From Planctomycetota bacterium (lineage in GTDB: Bacteria > Planctomycetota > Phycisphaerae > Phycisphaerales > UBA1924): a stretch of DNA of 64,000 bases. The translations under genes and the position numbers were made by a program. The DNA lies in the NCBI GenBank assembly GCA_014584315.1, contig JACTNA010000016.1, positions 143,788-207,787 of the forward strand. Reading direction: 5' to 3'. Below the pieces are notes generated by a model. That model was not told the DNA's origin. It ran no database searches and saw nothing but the letters and a program-made list of their open reading frames with translations. Shown one piece after another: positions 24,402 to 33,581 of this stretch. Numbering within the stretch: position 1 is the first letter of the stretch; every line of letters begins with the position of its first letter.

Positions 24402-25898
24402 ATGCTCGGACTCTTCAGGAAACGCAGGCGCGCCGTGCGCGAGCCGTCCGACCTGCTCGCGCTGCCGCTGCTGCACTGGTCGCGAGACGACGCCTGGACG
24501 CTGCGCGACGCGGTGGAGGGCACGCTCATCCTGGGAGCGACCGGCTCGGGCAAGACGAGCGGCTCCGGCCGGCTCATCGCCCGCACGATGCTCTCGTGCG
24601 GCTTCGGCGGCTTGGTGCTCACCGCGAAATCAGACGAGCGCGCCCAGTGGGAGGGCTACTGCCGTGACACGAATCGCCTGGATGACCTCGTGGTTGTCGG
24701 GGCAGACGGCACGCATCGCTTCAACTTTCTGGCGCATGAACTGACCCGGCAGGGAGCGGGCGCGGGATTGACCGAGAACATCGTCATGCTGTTCGAGAAC
24801 GTCATGGAGATCAAGGATCGCAACCGCCGGACGGGCGGCGCGAGCGACGACGGGAGCTTCTGGCGGGATCGCGGCTTGATGGGCCTGCGCTGCGCCGTGG
24901 ACATTCTCGCGCTGGCGACCGGGAGCGTATCGGTGCCGGAACTGGTCAAGGTGTTCCTGACGGCGCCCACGTCGCCGGCGCAGGTCTGCGACCCGAAGTT
25001 CCAGGAATCATCGGCCTGCTTCCGCTATATCAAGGCGGCGGACGCCAAGTCGAAGACGCCGCGTCAGCAGCATGATTTCGGGGTGGCGTGCGACCATTTC
25101 TTACTGGAGTGGGTTGCCCTGGCGGAGCGTACAAGGAGCACCATTCAGGCGACGGTCCTGGGATGGCTCGACCCGTGCAATCGCGGCCTGCTCCGCGAGA
25201 TGTTCTGCACGGACACGACGCTGACGCCGGAGGCCGTGCAGGACGGAAAGATCATCCTCATCGACCTGCCGGTCAAGGAGTTCGGTGAAGTCGGGCAGTT
25301 CGCGCAGGTGCTGTGGAAATACTGCACGCAGAGGCAACTCGAACGGCGCAGCGTGCAGGAGAATCCGCGTCCCGCATTCTTATGGGCCGACGAGGCGCAG
25401 CACTTCCTCACCAGCTACGACTTCCAGTTCCAGGCGACGTGCCGGTCTGCATGGGTCGCAACCGTGCTGCTCAGCCAGAACTACAGCAACTTCGTGGCCG
25501 CCCTCGGCGGCAACGAGAAAGGCCGCGTCGAGACGGACTCGCTGCTGGCCAACCTCAACACGAAGGTCCTTCACGGCAACAGTGACCCGGTGACGAACGA
25601 GTGGGCGTCGCGGCTCATCGGCCGCACCTTGCAGTGCCGGGCGAGCGGCAATCACTCGCACGCAGCGGACGACCAGGTGAGCGCGCTGCTCGGCCTCGAC
25701 TGGGTGCGCGAGAACGGCACGACCAGCGGCGGGTTTTCGGAGGTCATGGAGGCGGAGGTCGAACCGCGCGAGTTCACGCGGCTGCGCACCGGCGGGCCTC
25801 CTTCGTGGATCGTGGACGGCATCGTGTTTCAGAACGGAAAGGTGTTCAACGCATCGGGCCGCGGCTGGCTCCCGGTGCAGTTCTACCAGAAGGCATAG
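24402..25898 (+). CDS. VirD4/TraD-type coupling ATPase (T4CP)
   Basis: A 498-residue ATPase with Walker A GATGSGKTSGSG (about residues 45-56) and Walker B AFLWADEAQHF (about 326-336), plus the conserved ILIDLPVKEFGEVGQFAQ and late SQNYSNFVAAL segments of VirD4/TraG coupling proteins. It would feed the relaxase-DNA complex to a type IV secretion channel. Unlike most T4CPs it has no N-terminal transmembrane pair. A 28-residue membrane peptide precedes it and a multi-span protein follows. The start at 24402 lies 2 bp after that peptide's stop. Confidence 0.9.
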   Translation: MLGLFRKRRRAVREPSDLLALPLLHWSRDDAWTLRDAVEGTLILGATGSGKTSGSGRLIARTMLSCGFGGLVLTAKSDERAQWEGYCRDTNRLDDLVVVGADGTHRFNFLAHELTRQGAGAGLTENIVMLFENVMEIKDRNRRTGGASDDGSFWRDRGLMGLRCAVDILALATGSVSVPELVKVFLTAPTSPAQVCDPKFQESSACFRYIKAADAKSKTPRQQHDFGVACDHFLLEWVALAERTRSTIQATVLGWLDPCNRGLLREMFCTDTTLTPEAVQDGKIILIDLPVKEFGEVGQFAQVLWKYCTQRQLERRSVQENPRPAFLWADEAQHFLTSYDFQFQATCRSAWVATVLLSQNYSNFVAALGGNEKGRVETDSLLANLNTKVLHGNSDPVTNEWASRLIGRTLQCRASGNHSHAADDQVSALLGLDWVRENGTTSGGFSEVMEAEVEPREFTRLRTGGPPSWIVDGIVFQNGKVFNASGRGWLPVQFYQKA

Positions 25899-25981
25899 CG
25901 CCAGCGTGAAGTGAACGGCAGGGAAAGGCGGCGCGGACCGCCCGCGCGGTCGCTGCGCGCACGCGGAAAGGAGACTCGATC

Positions 25982-26581
25982 ATGTGGCAACGGCAGGAAC
26001 CGGAACCGGTCGCATCGAAGAAGGACTTCAACAACTTCCTGGGCGTGATGACCTTCGTCACGCGGGCGCTCGCCGTCACGGTCGAGGTCTTCCTGCGCCG
26101 CTCGGATTCATTCGGCGAACGCTTCTTTGGGCTTCAAGCCGCGGCCGGCGCCGCGTGCATCCTCTTCTGGCCCGTCTTCTGGGAAGGCCACAGCGCCGAC
26201 CCGATGCTCGTCTTCCTGGCGCTCTACTGGCTGGCGCTGCTTACGGCGCGCATTCGCACGAAGGCGCGCATCCGGCGCGGCGGCCCTCAGCCGCACACCC
26301 TCTACAACGGCACGCCCACCCTTGCGAAGGTCTGGAAGCGCAGCTCGGAGCACCGGATCAAGACGGTCATCGAGCCGGTCTACATGGGCTGCTTCGCCCT
26401 GTGCCTGGCGACCATCAGCGTGCCGCTCGCGGCGTACCTGGCGCTCGCCGGCATGTGCGCCGCCGCCTCGTCCGGCACGAGCGGCGCGCTCCAGCACCTT
26501 CGCTCGATGGACCTCCACGATGCCTTCCTCGAACAGCGCGACACGGCGGCAGCGTTCCGCCGCATGCGCGACGGACGGTAA
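25982..26581 (+). CDS. Multi-span membrane protein of the transfer operon
   Basis: A 199-residue protein with hydrophobic spans at about 50-66 (LQAAAGAACILFWPVF), 72-90 (ADPMLVFLALYWLALLTARI) and 131-160 (two adjoining spans around CFALCLATISVPLAAYLALA). AGGAG lies 9 bases before the ATG. The loop between spans is basic. Not recognised. Its position after the coupling ATPase and before a J-domain protein suggests an anchor or a transfer-complex component. Confidence 0.78.
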   Translation: MWQRQEPEPVASKKDFNNFLGVMTFVTRALAVTVEVFLRRSDSFGERFFGLQAAAGAACILFWPVFWEGHSADPMLVFLALYWLALLTARIRTKARIRRGGPQPHTLYNGTPTLAKVWKRSSEHRIKTVIEPVYMGCFALCLATISVPLAAYLALAGMCAAASSGTSGALQHLRSMDLHDAFLEQRDTAAAFRRMRDGR

Positions 26582-26608
26582 CGCACTCATTCACAGGAGA
26601 GCACACTC

Positions 26609-26908
26609 ATGGCACGCGAAGAGTCAACGCAGAAGATCGGCGCCGGGCACGCCTCGGCCATGTTCCGCCAGGGCTTGGCGGAGCTTCGGGCAGCGGCGTT
26701 TCACCCCGAGTCGAACGTGGCGCAGCCCACTGTATATGGCATCTACGGCACGAAGACGCCCGGCGAAGTGATGCAGGAACGCCAGGGCGAGTCGCGCGAC
26801 CCCGACGAGCAGCCCTCCATCCTCGAAGAGCGCCTCAAACAGGCGGAGCAGCAGCGCGACGCGGACACGGGCCGCGAACCCGAACCCCCGGAGCAGGAGA
26901 GGGAGTGA
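26609..26908 (+). CDS. Small acidic hydrophilic protein
   Basis: A 99-residue protein, highly charged, with a helical or coiled C-terminal half (LEERLKQAEQQRDADTGREP). The N-terminal half includes GHASAMFRQGLAELRAAAFH and TVYGIYGTKTPGEVM. The ribosome site ACAGGAGAGC precedes the ATG. Function unknown; it is part of the transfer operon and may be an adaptor. Confidence 0.7.
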   Translation: MAREESTQKIGAGHASAMFRQGLAELRAAAFHPESNVAQPTVYGIYGTKTPGEVMQERQGESRDPDEQPSILEERLKQAEQQRDADTGREPEPPEQERE

Positions 26909-26912
26909 CGCC

Positions 26913-27683
26913 ATGCATCACCTGTTGATACCCGCAATCGAGTTGGCCCTGGGCGGAGTGGCTTGGGCGTGGTCACGAAACAAGACCCGCAAGCCGCAGG
27001 CGCCCGTCGAGTGGACGGGACGCCGGACGATCGACCTGCCGCTGCACACGGTGCGGCGCACGGTGGCGCAGCACATGTCGGAAGGCAATTGCGTCGCCGT
27101 GGAGTGCGATGACATGTCGGATATGTACAAGCGAGGCGACCTGTCCGTCACGCGCGTCCCGTGGGAGCGCAACCTGCGCTGGGGTGAAGTCCCGGTGATC
27201 ATCGGAACCGGCTTCGGCGACGACGGCGGGAAGACGTTCTTCTATTTCAAGGTATGGGCATTGCCGACGGTGACCTTCTCGCCCGCCGGAGAGGCGTTCT
27301 TCCTACGGCAGGCCCAAGCGGAGTTCGACGCCATCGTCGCGCTGCTGGAATCGAAAGCCCAGCGCGAACGCGCGGGCCGCGCATCGGGCAACGGGCGCCG
27401 CCCGAACCATCGCTGGTATCCGGGAGACGAAGAGCCGCAGTCCGGTCAGGAAGCGTCGCCGGATGGCTCTCTCGATGCCGACCTGGCCCTGCTCGGCCTC
27501 AAGCGCGGCGCGTCGTGGGACGACGTGCAGCGCGCCTACCGCGACGCCTGCCGCAAGTACCACCCGGACCGGCTCAACGGGCAGAACGTCGAGCCGCACC
27601 TGGTCGAACTCGCCGTGCAGCGATTCAAGGAAGTGACCGCCGCCTACCAGCGCCTGCGCGACCGCATGGCGCAGCACGCCTGA
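26913..27683 (+). CDS. Membrane-anchored J-domain (DnaJ-like) protein
   Basis: A 256-residue protein. Residues 1-20 are a membrane-type segment (LLIPAIELALGGVAWAW). The middle part is a globular domain of unknown type. The C-terminus (about 195-256) is a J-domain: LLGLKRGASWDDVQRAYRDA, CRKYHPDRL with the HPD motif, and VQRFKEVTAAYQRLRD. J-domains stimulate DnaK-type Hsp70 ATPase. It starts 5 bp after the small acidic protein. Use of a host chaperone during transfer is inferred. Confidence 0.85.
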   Translation: MHHLLIPAIELALGGVAWAWSRNKTRKPQAPVEWTGRRTIDLPLHTVRRTVAQHMSEGNCVAVECDDMSDMYKRGDLSVTRVPWERNLRWGEVPVIIGTGFGDDGGKTFFYFKVWALPTVTFSPAGEAFFLRQAQAEFDAIVALLESKAQRERAGRASGNGRRPNHRWYPGDEEPQSGQEASPDGSLDADLALLGLKRGASWDDVQRAYRDACRKYHPDRLNGQNVEPHLVELAVQRFKEVTAAYQRLRDRMAQHA

Positions 27684-27793
27684 AGCGCATTCAACGGAGA
27701 CCGTGCGTGCCGCGACGCGCTCCATCCTGGACCTCCGCGAGCGGGAGCGAAACGACCCCGGAAGGCGCAACCGTATGCGACGTCGATCGTATA

Positions 27794-27961
27794 ATGGTGC
27801 GCGACCACGCCGCCCTTCGCGGGTGGGTGGTCCGCGTCGTCGCGGCACGGGCCGTCGCGCTCTACCGCGAACGCAAGAGCGGTATCGACAAGGCGGCTGG
27901 GCCGCACGGGAGCGCCGATGGTCACGACAGCGAACGGAAGGAACGGTCACGCCGGGCGTAA
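27794..27961 (+). CDS. Possible 55-residue basic protein
   Basis: A frame starting MVRDHAALRGWVVRVVAARA with a hydrophilic, charged C-terminus, which overlaps the start of the recombinase in another frame. There is no convincing ribosome site. It would fill the otherwise empty gap between the J-domain gene and the recombinase. Weak evidence. Confidence 0.3.
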   Translation: MVRDHAALRGWVVRVVAARAVALYRERKSGIDKAAGPHGSADGHDSERKERSRRA

Positions 27962-29553
27962 ATACGACGCCCTCTACGCCCGCTACTCCAGTCATGCGCA
28001 GGACGACTCAACGAGCGTGGCGGTTCAGATAGAGGCGTGCGAGCGCGCCGCCGGGAAGGAACTGCGCCACTTCATCGACCAGGCGAAGACCGGTCGCACG
28101 AAGGGCGGGCGTACCGAACTGCTGCGGCTGATGGAGGAAGCCGAGGCGGGACGCATCGGAAAGCTCTACGTCTACAAGTACGACCGGCTCGGCCGCGCCG
28201 CCGAGACGCACGTGCTCGTCGAGGATCTCGAACAGCACGGCGTCGAAGTGGTGAGCGTGACCGAAGGGACGAACGCGCTGGCCCGTGGCGTGCAACTCGT
28301 CGTCGCCGCCGACTACAGCCGCGTGCTCGCCGAGCGCACGCGGGCCGGACTCGTGCAGCGCCACCGCGAGGGATGCTGGACGGGCGGTCCGCCGCCCTAC
28401 GGCTACCGCATCGTTCAAAGCGAGGATGGCAAGAAGCGGCTGGCCGTCCACGAAGAGGAAGCCGAGACGGTGCGTTTCATCTTCGAGACGTACCTCGCCG
28501 AGTCCATCGGCCTCAAGGAAGTGGCGCGTCGCGTGCGGGCGCGCGGCGTGCCCACAAGACTCGGCGGACCGTGGGGATTCGGGACCGTGCGCAGCATCCT
28601 GACCAACGCCATGCTCATCGGCGAAGTGCGCTACCTGCGACGCTGCTTCAAGCTCGATCGCGGCACGGGACGGCGGGTGCCGCGCTGGACCGATGAAGAT
28701 CGACACGTCGTCAACCGTGACGAGTCGCTTCGCATCATTGACGATGAGACGTTCGAGCGCGCCCAGGCGCAGCTCGCGGCCAACCGAATCGACCGCCCGC
28801 GCGAGGCAAAGGAAGTCCGCCCATTCACGCGCCACCTGTTCTGTGCCGGCTGCGGCAACGTCTTCTACGCGCGCAAGAGCGCGAACTCCAAGGGCGCATA
28901 CCGCTACTACGCCTGCGGCCATCGGCAGTCGCACGGGCCGGAGGCGTGCGACAATCGGGCGTCGCTGCGCGAGGACAAGCTGCTCGCGCGCGTGCAGGAA
29001 GCGATGAGCGCCGTCTTCGACGATATGGACGGCGTCTTGGACGAAGTCGCGGCGATGGCCGGCGATGGCCGGCGAGGCGCTCGAAGCGAATCGCAGCGAG
29101 ACGGCGCGGCTCAAGAGCGAAATCGCGGAGGCGGACAAGTACGTCGGCAACCTGACGCGCCTGCTTGCCGACCCGGACATCGAAGCCGGCGCCAAGAAGG
29201 CGGTCGCCCGCCAGCTCGCGGAGCAGGATGCCAAGCGGGAGGAACTCCGGCAGGCCTTGGAGGCCGTGGCGGTGCAGGCCGCCCTCGACATGGACAACCT
29301 GATGGCCGACTGCCGGCAGGCGTTCCTGGAGGCCAAGGCCAATTTCGCCGGGCTGATGTCCCCGGCCCAGATGAACCGCTTCGTTGCCGAGGTCGTGGGA
29401 CCGATGACCGTCCTGCCGGACGGCCGTGTGGTCCAAAAAGAAACCGCCGCAACCGGTAAAGTTGCGGCGGCCGGAATAGTGGGCGACCCACCGCTATCGA
29501 ACGCCCTGCGAACAACCGCGTGGACTCCGAGCGAGGGGCGGATTTCGCATTAG
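27918..29553 (+). pseudogene. Large serine recombinase, frameshifted by a 10-bp duplication
   Basis: The N-terminal resolvase domain (ALYARYSSHAQDDSTSVAVQ, with Ser in YARYSS; YKYDRLGRAAETHVL), the recombinase domain (GGPPPYGYRIVQSEDGKKRL) and the zinc ribbon (LFCAGCGNVFYARKSANSKG, then YYACGHRQSHG) are intact to about residue 378. There the duplicated 10-mer GGCGATGGCC (29051-29070) shifts the frame. The native C-terminus continues in another frame from 29065 to 29553 as a long coiled coil (EALEANRSETARLKSEIAEA), typical of large serine integrases. Removing one copy restores one frame. Unless the shift is programmed or a sequencing error, the integrase is damaged. Confidence 0.85.
29051..29070 (+). 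repeat. 10-bp tandem duplication in the recombinase
   Basis: GGCGATGGCC is present twice head to tail. One copy less gives the continuous sequence AAMAGEALEANRSE through the zinc-ribbon to coiled-coil junction. Confidence 0.9.
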
Positions 29554-29622
29554 CAAATTCCGTCGCGCGACATCGGGGGAGTCTCTCGAGCGCCCCCGCG
29601 CCGGGAACCGCAGGCAGGTGGA

Positions 29623-30237
29623 TCAAGGGACGGCGGCGCGGTGTTCCTCGCGTGCCGCCTCGAAAACCTCCCTCGCCGCGCCGGCATTGATGGCGAGGAT
29701 ACCCAAGCCCACGATGAGGTCCGGCCAGGCCGACGCCAGGTACGCGGTGAGCGCCCCCGCGCCGATGATGGCGACATTGGCGAGCACGTCGTTCCGTGCC
29801 GAGAGGAACGCGGCGCGGGTGAGGCTCCCAGCATGCGAGCGGAACCGGGCCAGAAGGAGGGCGCAGGACATGTTCACCACCAGCGCGCCCGCGCCGGCCA
29901 GGGAGAGTGGCACGGGGCGAGGCGCCACGGGCAGCATGAACTTCTGCCAGGCGGTCCAGAGCGTCGCGAGCCCGGGGACCAGGATGATGCCCGCCAAGGC
30001 CATGCCCACGCGGGCCCGCCGCCGCGCGCTCCAGCCCAGCGCGGCGAAGATCAGCAGGTTGATCGACGTGTCCTCGAGGAAGTCGATGCTGTCGGCGAAA
30101 AGGGAAACCGAGCCGATGGCCGCGGCCACCGCGAACTCCACGCCGAAGTAGCCGAGGTTGAGTAGCGCCACGAGCCCGACCGTTCTCCTCAGGCCCGGCG
30201 GCGCGGTCGCGGAGTTTGGCGGCCCATCGACGGCCAT
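29623..30237 (-). CDS. Short CDF-type cation transporter
   Basis: About 204 residues with five or six transmembrane spans and the CDF-like metal-site helix SLFADSIDFLEDTSINLLIF, plus a second Asn/Asp-containing helix (SARNDVLANVAIIGAGALTA). The cytosolic C-terminal domain of ordinary CDF proteins is missing, as in the short CDF-like proteins of metal-resistance plasmids. The start at 30237 has GGGAGACCC ahead; an upstream ATG at 30282 overlaps the higA stop. It would export divalent cations (Zn, Co, Cd or similar), in keeping with the genes that follow. Confidence 0.82.
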   Translation of the reverse strand: MAVDGPPNSATAPPGLRRTVGLVALLNLGYFGVEFAVAAAIGSVSLFADSIDFLEDTSINLLIFAALGWSARRRARVGMALAGIILVPGLATLWTAWQKFMLPVAPRPVPLSLAGAGALVVNMSCALLLARFRSHAGSLTRAAFLSARNDVLANVAIIGAGALTAYLASAWPDLIVGLGILAINAGAAREVFEAAREEHRAAVP

Positions 30238-30281
30238 CGGGTCTCCCAGGTCGGATGGGTCTCCTCGCGCCGCAGCGACCA

Positions 30282-30707
30282 TCAATCCATGAACGTATCC
30301 GGCCGCACCTTGAACCGCGCCGCCAGCAGCTTGAGGTGGTCCACGGTGAGCGCCCGCTCCCCCCTCAGGATCTTCGAGCCCATGCTGGCGTGAACACCGA
30401 GGAGCCGGGCCAGGGCAGACGCGCTCATGCCCTGTTCTTCCAGAAGGTGCTTGAGCGCATCGATGCCTTTGGGCGCCTCGATGGCGTGATGCGCGGCCTC
30501 GTAGGCCTGCACCAGCTGTACAAGGGTCTCGAGGTAGACCTCCTGACCCTTGGTGAGCTTTCCGCTCGCCATCAGCCGGTCGATCATCTCGATCGTGTTC
30601 TCGTAGTGCACGTCGTCCATGATCGCCTGCGGGGGCATCAGCCGGACCAGGTCGTCGAAACGGCCGGGCAGCTTCGTCTTGCGGTCGTCGTGCTTGGTGC
30701 CTGGCAT
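30282..30707 (-). CDS. higA: HigA-type antitoxin (XRE helix-turn-helix)
   Basis: A 141-residue protein with a C-terminal XRE helix-turn-helix (LLEEQGMSASALARLLGVHA, then SMGSKILRGERALTVDHLKL), preceded by a helical region. It lies 4 bp downstream of the toxin gene, the toxin-first order typical of HigBA. It would bind and neutralise HigB and repress the operon at the TAGAC/GTCTA repeats upstream. Longer than many HigA proteins (about 100) but like the 130-140 residue plasmid variants. Confidence 0.88.
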   Translation of the reverse strand: MPGTKHDDRKTKLPGRFDDLVRLMPPQAIMDDVHYENTIEMIDRLMASGKLTKGQEVYLETLVQLVQAYEAAHHAIEAPKGIDALKHLLEEQGMSASALARLLGVHASMGSKILRGERALTVDHLKLLAARFKVRPDTFMD

Positions 30708-30711
30708 GGTC

Positions 30712-31014
30712 CTATTCCTTCCACTTCCCCTTGTCGTACTCCGCGTGCGTCAGAACGGTCCGGACGTTCACGAGTTGGTAGTCGTAGCGGATGCGGGCGA
30801 TGAGCCGGTACTTGTTCCCGCCGATGTTGAAGACGGTGAGCGTCTCGCCCTTGTCCGTCTCGACGCCGTCCGCGTGCGGGTAGGTCGCCCTGGCGTCCTG
30901 CAGGCTTTTCCACTCGGCGCCCAGCACGGTCTTGTACCAGGCGCGGAGCGGCTCTTCCGCGTCTGCGTGCTGCTCCCAGAACTCCCGCAGCCGCTTGAGG
31001 CTGATCACCCGCAC
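30712..31014 (-). CDS. higB: HigB-type mRNA interferase toxin
   Basis: A 100-residue RelE/HigB-fold protein: MRVISLKRLREFWEQHADAE, LRAWYKTVLGAEWKSLQDAR, then NIGGNKYRLIARIRYDYQLV and VLTHAEYDKGKW. This is the HigB signature of ribosome-dependent mRNA cleavage. The start is GTG at 31014 with no Shine-Dalgarno; a promoter at the right distance suggests a leaderless message. The toxin-antitoxin pair probably stabilises the metal island. Confidence 0.88.
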   Translation of the reverse strand: MRVISLKRLREFWEQHADAEEPLRAWYKTVLGAEWKSLQDARATYPHADGVETDKGETLTVFNIGGNKYRLIARIRYDYQLVNVRTVLTHAEYDKGKWKE

Positions 31015-31015
31015 G

Positions 31016-31071
31016 TAGACATCTTGTCTAACCTCGGGCCGGAAGTCAAGCCGCTGTAGACAAAAAGTCTA
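31016..31071 (-). promoter_or_regulatory. higBA promoter with two operators
   Basis: Minus-strand -35 TTGACT (31044-31049) and -10-like CAAGAT (31021-31026) are 17 bp apart, putting the start of transcription at or next to the GTG codon. Two inverted repeats share one half-site: TAGACA-TCT-TGTCTA (31016-31030) over the -10, and TAGAC-AAAAA-GTCTA (31057-31071) upstream of the -35, centres 41 bp apart. Confidence 0.7.
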
Positions 31072-31263
31072 AAGCACCACACCCCCCGGCGATGCCGCGG
31101 CCCCGCGCCGGCATTTCCCGGACCCAGCCGCTGTTGTTCGCGGTCTGTATGGGCCGGCCACGCGCCATCGCGATGCACCGGCTGCCTGCCTGTGGCTGCC
31201 GCTTGCTGCCGCACGCTCATGCGCCAGCATGAGTTCGGTCCGCACACTCTCCGGGCTTCCCCG

Positions 31264-31341
31264 CTCCTGACCATCGCCCGGGCGGCCAGGACCGTCGGCC
31301 TGTCGCCGTCGGCGCTGCGCTTCTATGAGCGGGAGCCGGAC
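31264..31341 (+). pseudogene. Truncated MerR-family regulator remnant
   Basis: LLTIARAARTVGLSPSALRF followed by YERE is the N-terminal helix-turn-helix of a MerR-type regulator. The similarity stops abruptly at the end of the convergent ATPase gene, and no plausible start with ribosome site is seen. It looks like the relic of a metal-responsive regulator cut by rearrangement, so the ATPase may have lost its own sensor. Confidence 0.6.
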
Positions 31342-33548
31342 TATTCATGCATCGGCGTGCGACAGCCCCGCATCACCCGCAGCCCGTTGGCGATCACCAC
31401 CAACGTCGCGCCCACGTCGGCCAGTACCGCCATCCACAGCGTCGCCAACCCGACCAGCGCAAGCACGAAGAAGATGGCCTTGGCGGCCAGAGAGACGGTG
31501 ATGTTCTGCCTGAGGATCGCCGCGGTCCGGCGGCTGAGGCGCAGGAACTCGGGGACGGCGCGCAGGTCGTCCCTCATCAGCGCCACGTCCGCCGTCTCTA
31601 AGGCCACATCCGTGCCCGCCGCGCCCATCGCGAAGCCGATGCTGGCCTTGGCCAGCGCCGGGGCATCGTTGACGCCGTCGCCCGCCATACCCACGCTGCC
31701 CTCGCCGTAGCGGCCGATCATCCCGTCGATGGCGGCGATCTTGTCTTCCGGGAGAAGGCCGCCGCGCGCGTCGTCGATGCCCACAGCATGGGCGATGGCC
31801 TCGGCGGTGGTCTGGTTGTCGCCGCTGAGCATGACCGTGCGGACGCCCATGGCGTGCAGAGCCCGCACGGCCTCGACGCTCGTCTTCCGCGGCGTGTCGG
31901 CCACCGCCAACACGCCGAGCACCGCGCGCGGTTGTTCGCGAGCGACAACGACTGCGGTCCTGCCCCGCGCCTCCAGTTCTTTCAGTTTGGCCTCGACCGC
32001 GGGGCCGCACACCTCCCGCTCCTCGCCCATGCGGTGGTTCCCCACGAAGTACGGCTCGCCGTCGACCCGGCCCTCGACACCACGGCCGGCGATTGCCTTG
32101 AAGCCCTCAACTGCGGGGAGCGGCCCGCCGCGGCCATTGCTTCTTTCCACCCATCCCCCGACGACAGCGCGGGCCACGGGGTGATCCGAGCCCGAGTCCA
32201 AGGCGGCGGCGATGCGCATGACCTCTTCGGGCCGGTGGCCATCGAGGGGCACGATATCCGTAAGCCGGGGCCGGCCTTCGGTGATCGTGCCCGTCTTGTC
32301 GAGCGCGAGGACGCGGAGCTTGCGGCCTTCTTCGAGGTGGACGCCGCCCTTGATAAGGATGCCGCGGCGAGCCGCGGCGGCCAGACCGCTCACAACCGTC
32401 ACCGGCGTGGAGATGACCAAGGCGCACGGGCAGGCGATGACCAGGAGCACCAGCGCCTTATAGAGCCAGGGATAGAACGGCTGCCCGAAGATCAGCCACG
32501 GGACAAGCGCAACCAGCAGCGCCAGGAGGCACACGAGCGGCGTGTAGACGCAGGCGAAGCGGTCCACAAAGCGCTGTGTGGGGGCGCGGGCGGCTTGGGC
32601 CTCCTGCACGGTGCGGATGATCCTTGCCAGCGTCGTCTGGTCGCGCCCACCCGTGGTGCGGAACTCCAGCACCCCGCTCTCGTTGATTGTGCCGGCGAAG
32701 ACGTGGTCGCCCGCGCCCTTATCCACGGGGACGCTCTCGCCGGTGATGGGGGCCTGGTTTACCGCGGACTCACCCGCGACCACGACGCCATCCAGGGGCA
32801 GCCGCTCGCCCGGCCGGACGCGCACCACGTCGCCGACGGGCACCTCGCCCGCGGGCGTTTCCTTCCACGACGCGTCGGGCTGCTTCACGAAGGCCGTCTC
32901 AGGGGCGATCTCCATCAGCGCCCGCACGGCGTTGCGGGCCCGTTCCAGCGAGTACTTCTCGATGAGTTCGGCGACCGCGAAGAGGAACACCACGACCGCG
33001 GCCTCGGGGTACTCCCCGACGGCAAACGCGCCCGCGACGGCGACGGTCATCAGGAAGTTGATGTTGAGCGTGAAGGTCTTGAGCGCGATCAGCCCCTTGC
33101 GGAGCGTGGGCAGTCCGCCCAGGAGCACCGCGGCGGCGCTCATGCCAAACACCGACAAGGAATGCTCCGTCTGTGTCGTCCAAGCGACGACTTCCGCCGC
33201 AAGAGCGAGCACGCCAGAAAGACCCAGCATCACGAGCTCGCGCCGGGAGGCGATGGGGACTCTCATGGGCTCGCCTCCGGGAGAGATGGCGGGCACGGTG
33301 GCCCGGCGCTCGACCTCGGGCCATACCGGCGCTTCGGCTCCCTCCTCGACCTGCGCCGGCGTCATGCCGACACGCCGGAGCGCAGCGACGATGGGCCCTT
33401 CGTCCGGCAGCGTGTGCGTAACCGTCAGCCGTCGGTTGAAGAGGTCGAAGGCAAGCGATTCGATGCCCGTGACGTTCTTGAGGCCATTGCGGATCACCGC
33501 TTCCTCGGTGGGGCAGTCCAGCGAAAGGATGGTGAAGATCGATCGCAT
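31341..33548 (-). CDS. cadA: P1B-type Zn/Cd/Pb-exporting ATPase
   Basis: A 735-residue heavy-metal ATPase. The N-terminal metal-binding-like domain starts SIFTILSLDCPTEEAVIRNG (Cys in DCPTEE, as in CadA/ZntA). Further motifs in order are the actuator TGESVPVDKG, the transport motif IACPCALVISTPV (CPC), phosphorylation DKTGTITEG, SDHPVA, and hinge AGDGVNDAPAL. The CPC motif and C-terminal helix with a D residue (LADVGATLVVIANGL) fit P1B-2 exporters for Zn(II), Cd(II) and Pb(II). It pumps metal from the cytosol. The stop abuts the MerR remnant. Confidence 0.93.
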   Translation of the reverse strand: MRSIFTILSLDCPTEEAVIRNGLKNVTGIESLAFDLFNRRLTVTHTLPDEGPIVAALRRVGMTPAQVEEGAEAPVWPEVERRATVPAISPGGEPMRVPIASRRELVMLGLSGVLALAAEVVAWTTQTEHSLSVFGMSAAAVLLGGLPTLRKGLIALKTFTLNINFLMTVAVAGAFAVGEYPEAAVVVFLFAVAELIEKYSLERARNAVRALMEIAPETAFVKQPDASWKETPAGEVPVGDVVRVRPGERLPLDGVVVAGESAVNQAPITGESVPVDKGAGDHVFAGTINESGVLEFRTTGGRDQTTLARIIRTVQEAQAARAPTQRFVDRFACVYTPLVCLLALLVALVPWLIFGQPFYPWLYKALVLLVIACPCALVISTPVTVVSGLAAAARRGILIKGGVHLEEGRKLRVLALDKTGTITEGRPRLTDIVPLDGHRPEEVMRIAAALDSGSDHPVARAVVGGWVERSNGRGGPLPAVEGFKAIAGRGVEGRVDGEPYFVGNHRMGEEREVCGPAVEAKLKELEARGRTAVVVAREQPRAVLGVLAVADTPRKTSVEAVRALHAMGVRTVMLSGDNQTTAEAIAHAVGIDDARGGLLPEDKIAAIDGMIGRYGEGSVGMAGDGVNDAPALAKASIGFAMGAAGTDVALETADVALMRDDLRAVPEFLRLSRRTAAILRQNITVSLAAKAIFFVLALVGLATLWMAVLADVGATLVVIANGLRVMRGCRTPMHE

Positions 33549-33581
33549 AGAGACCTGAGTTCTCCGAACACTGTCCCGTGT

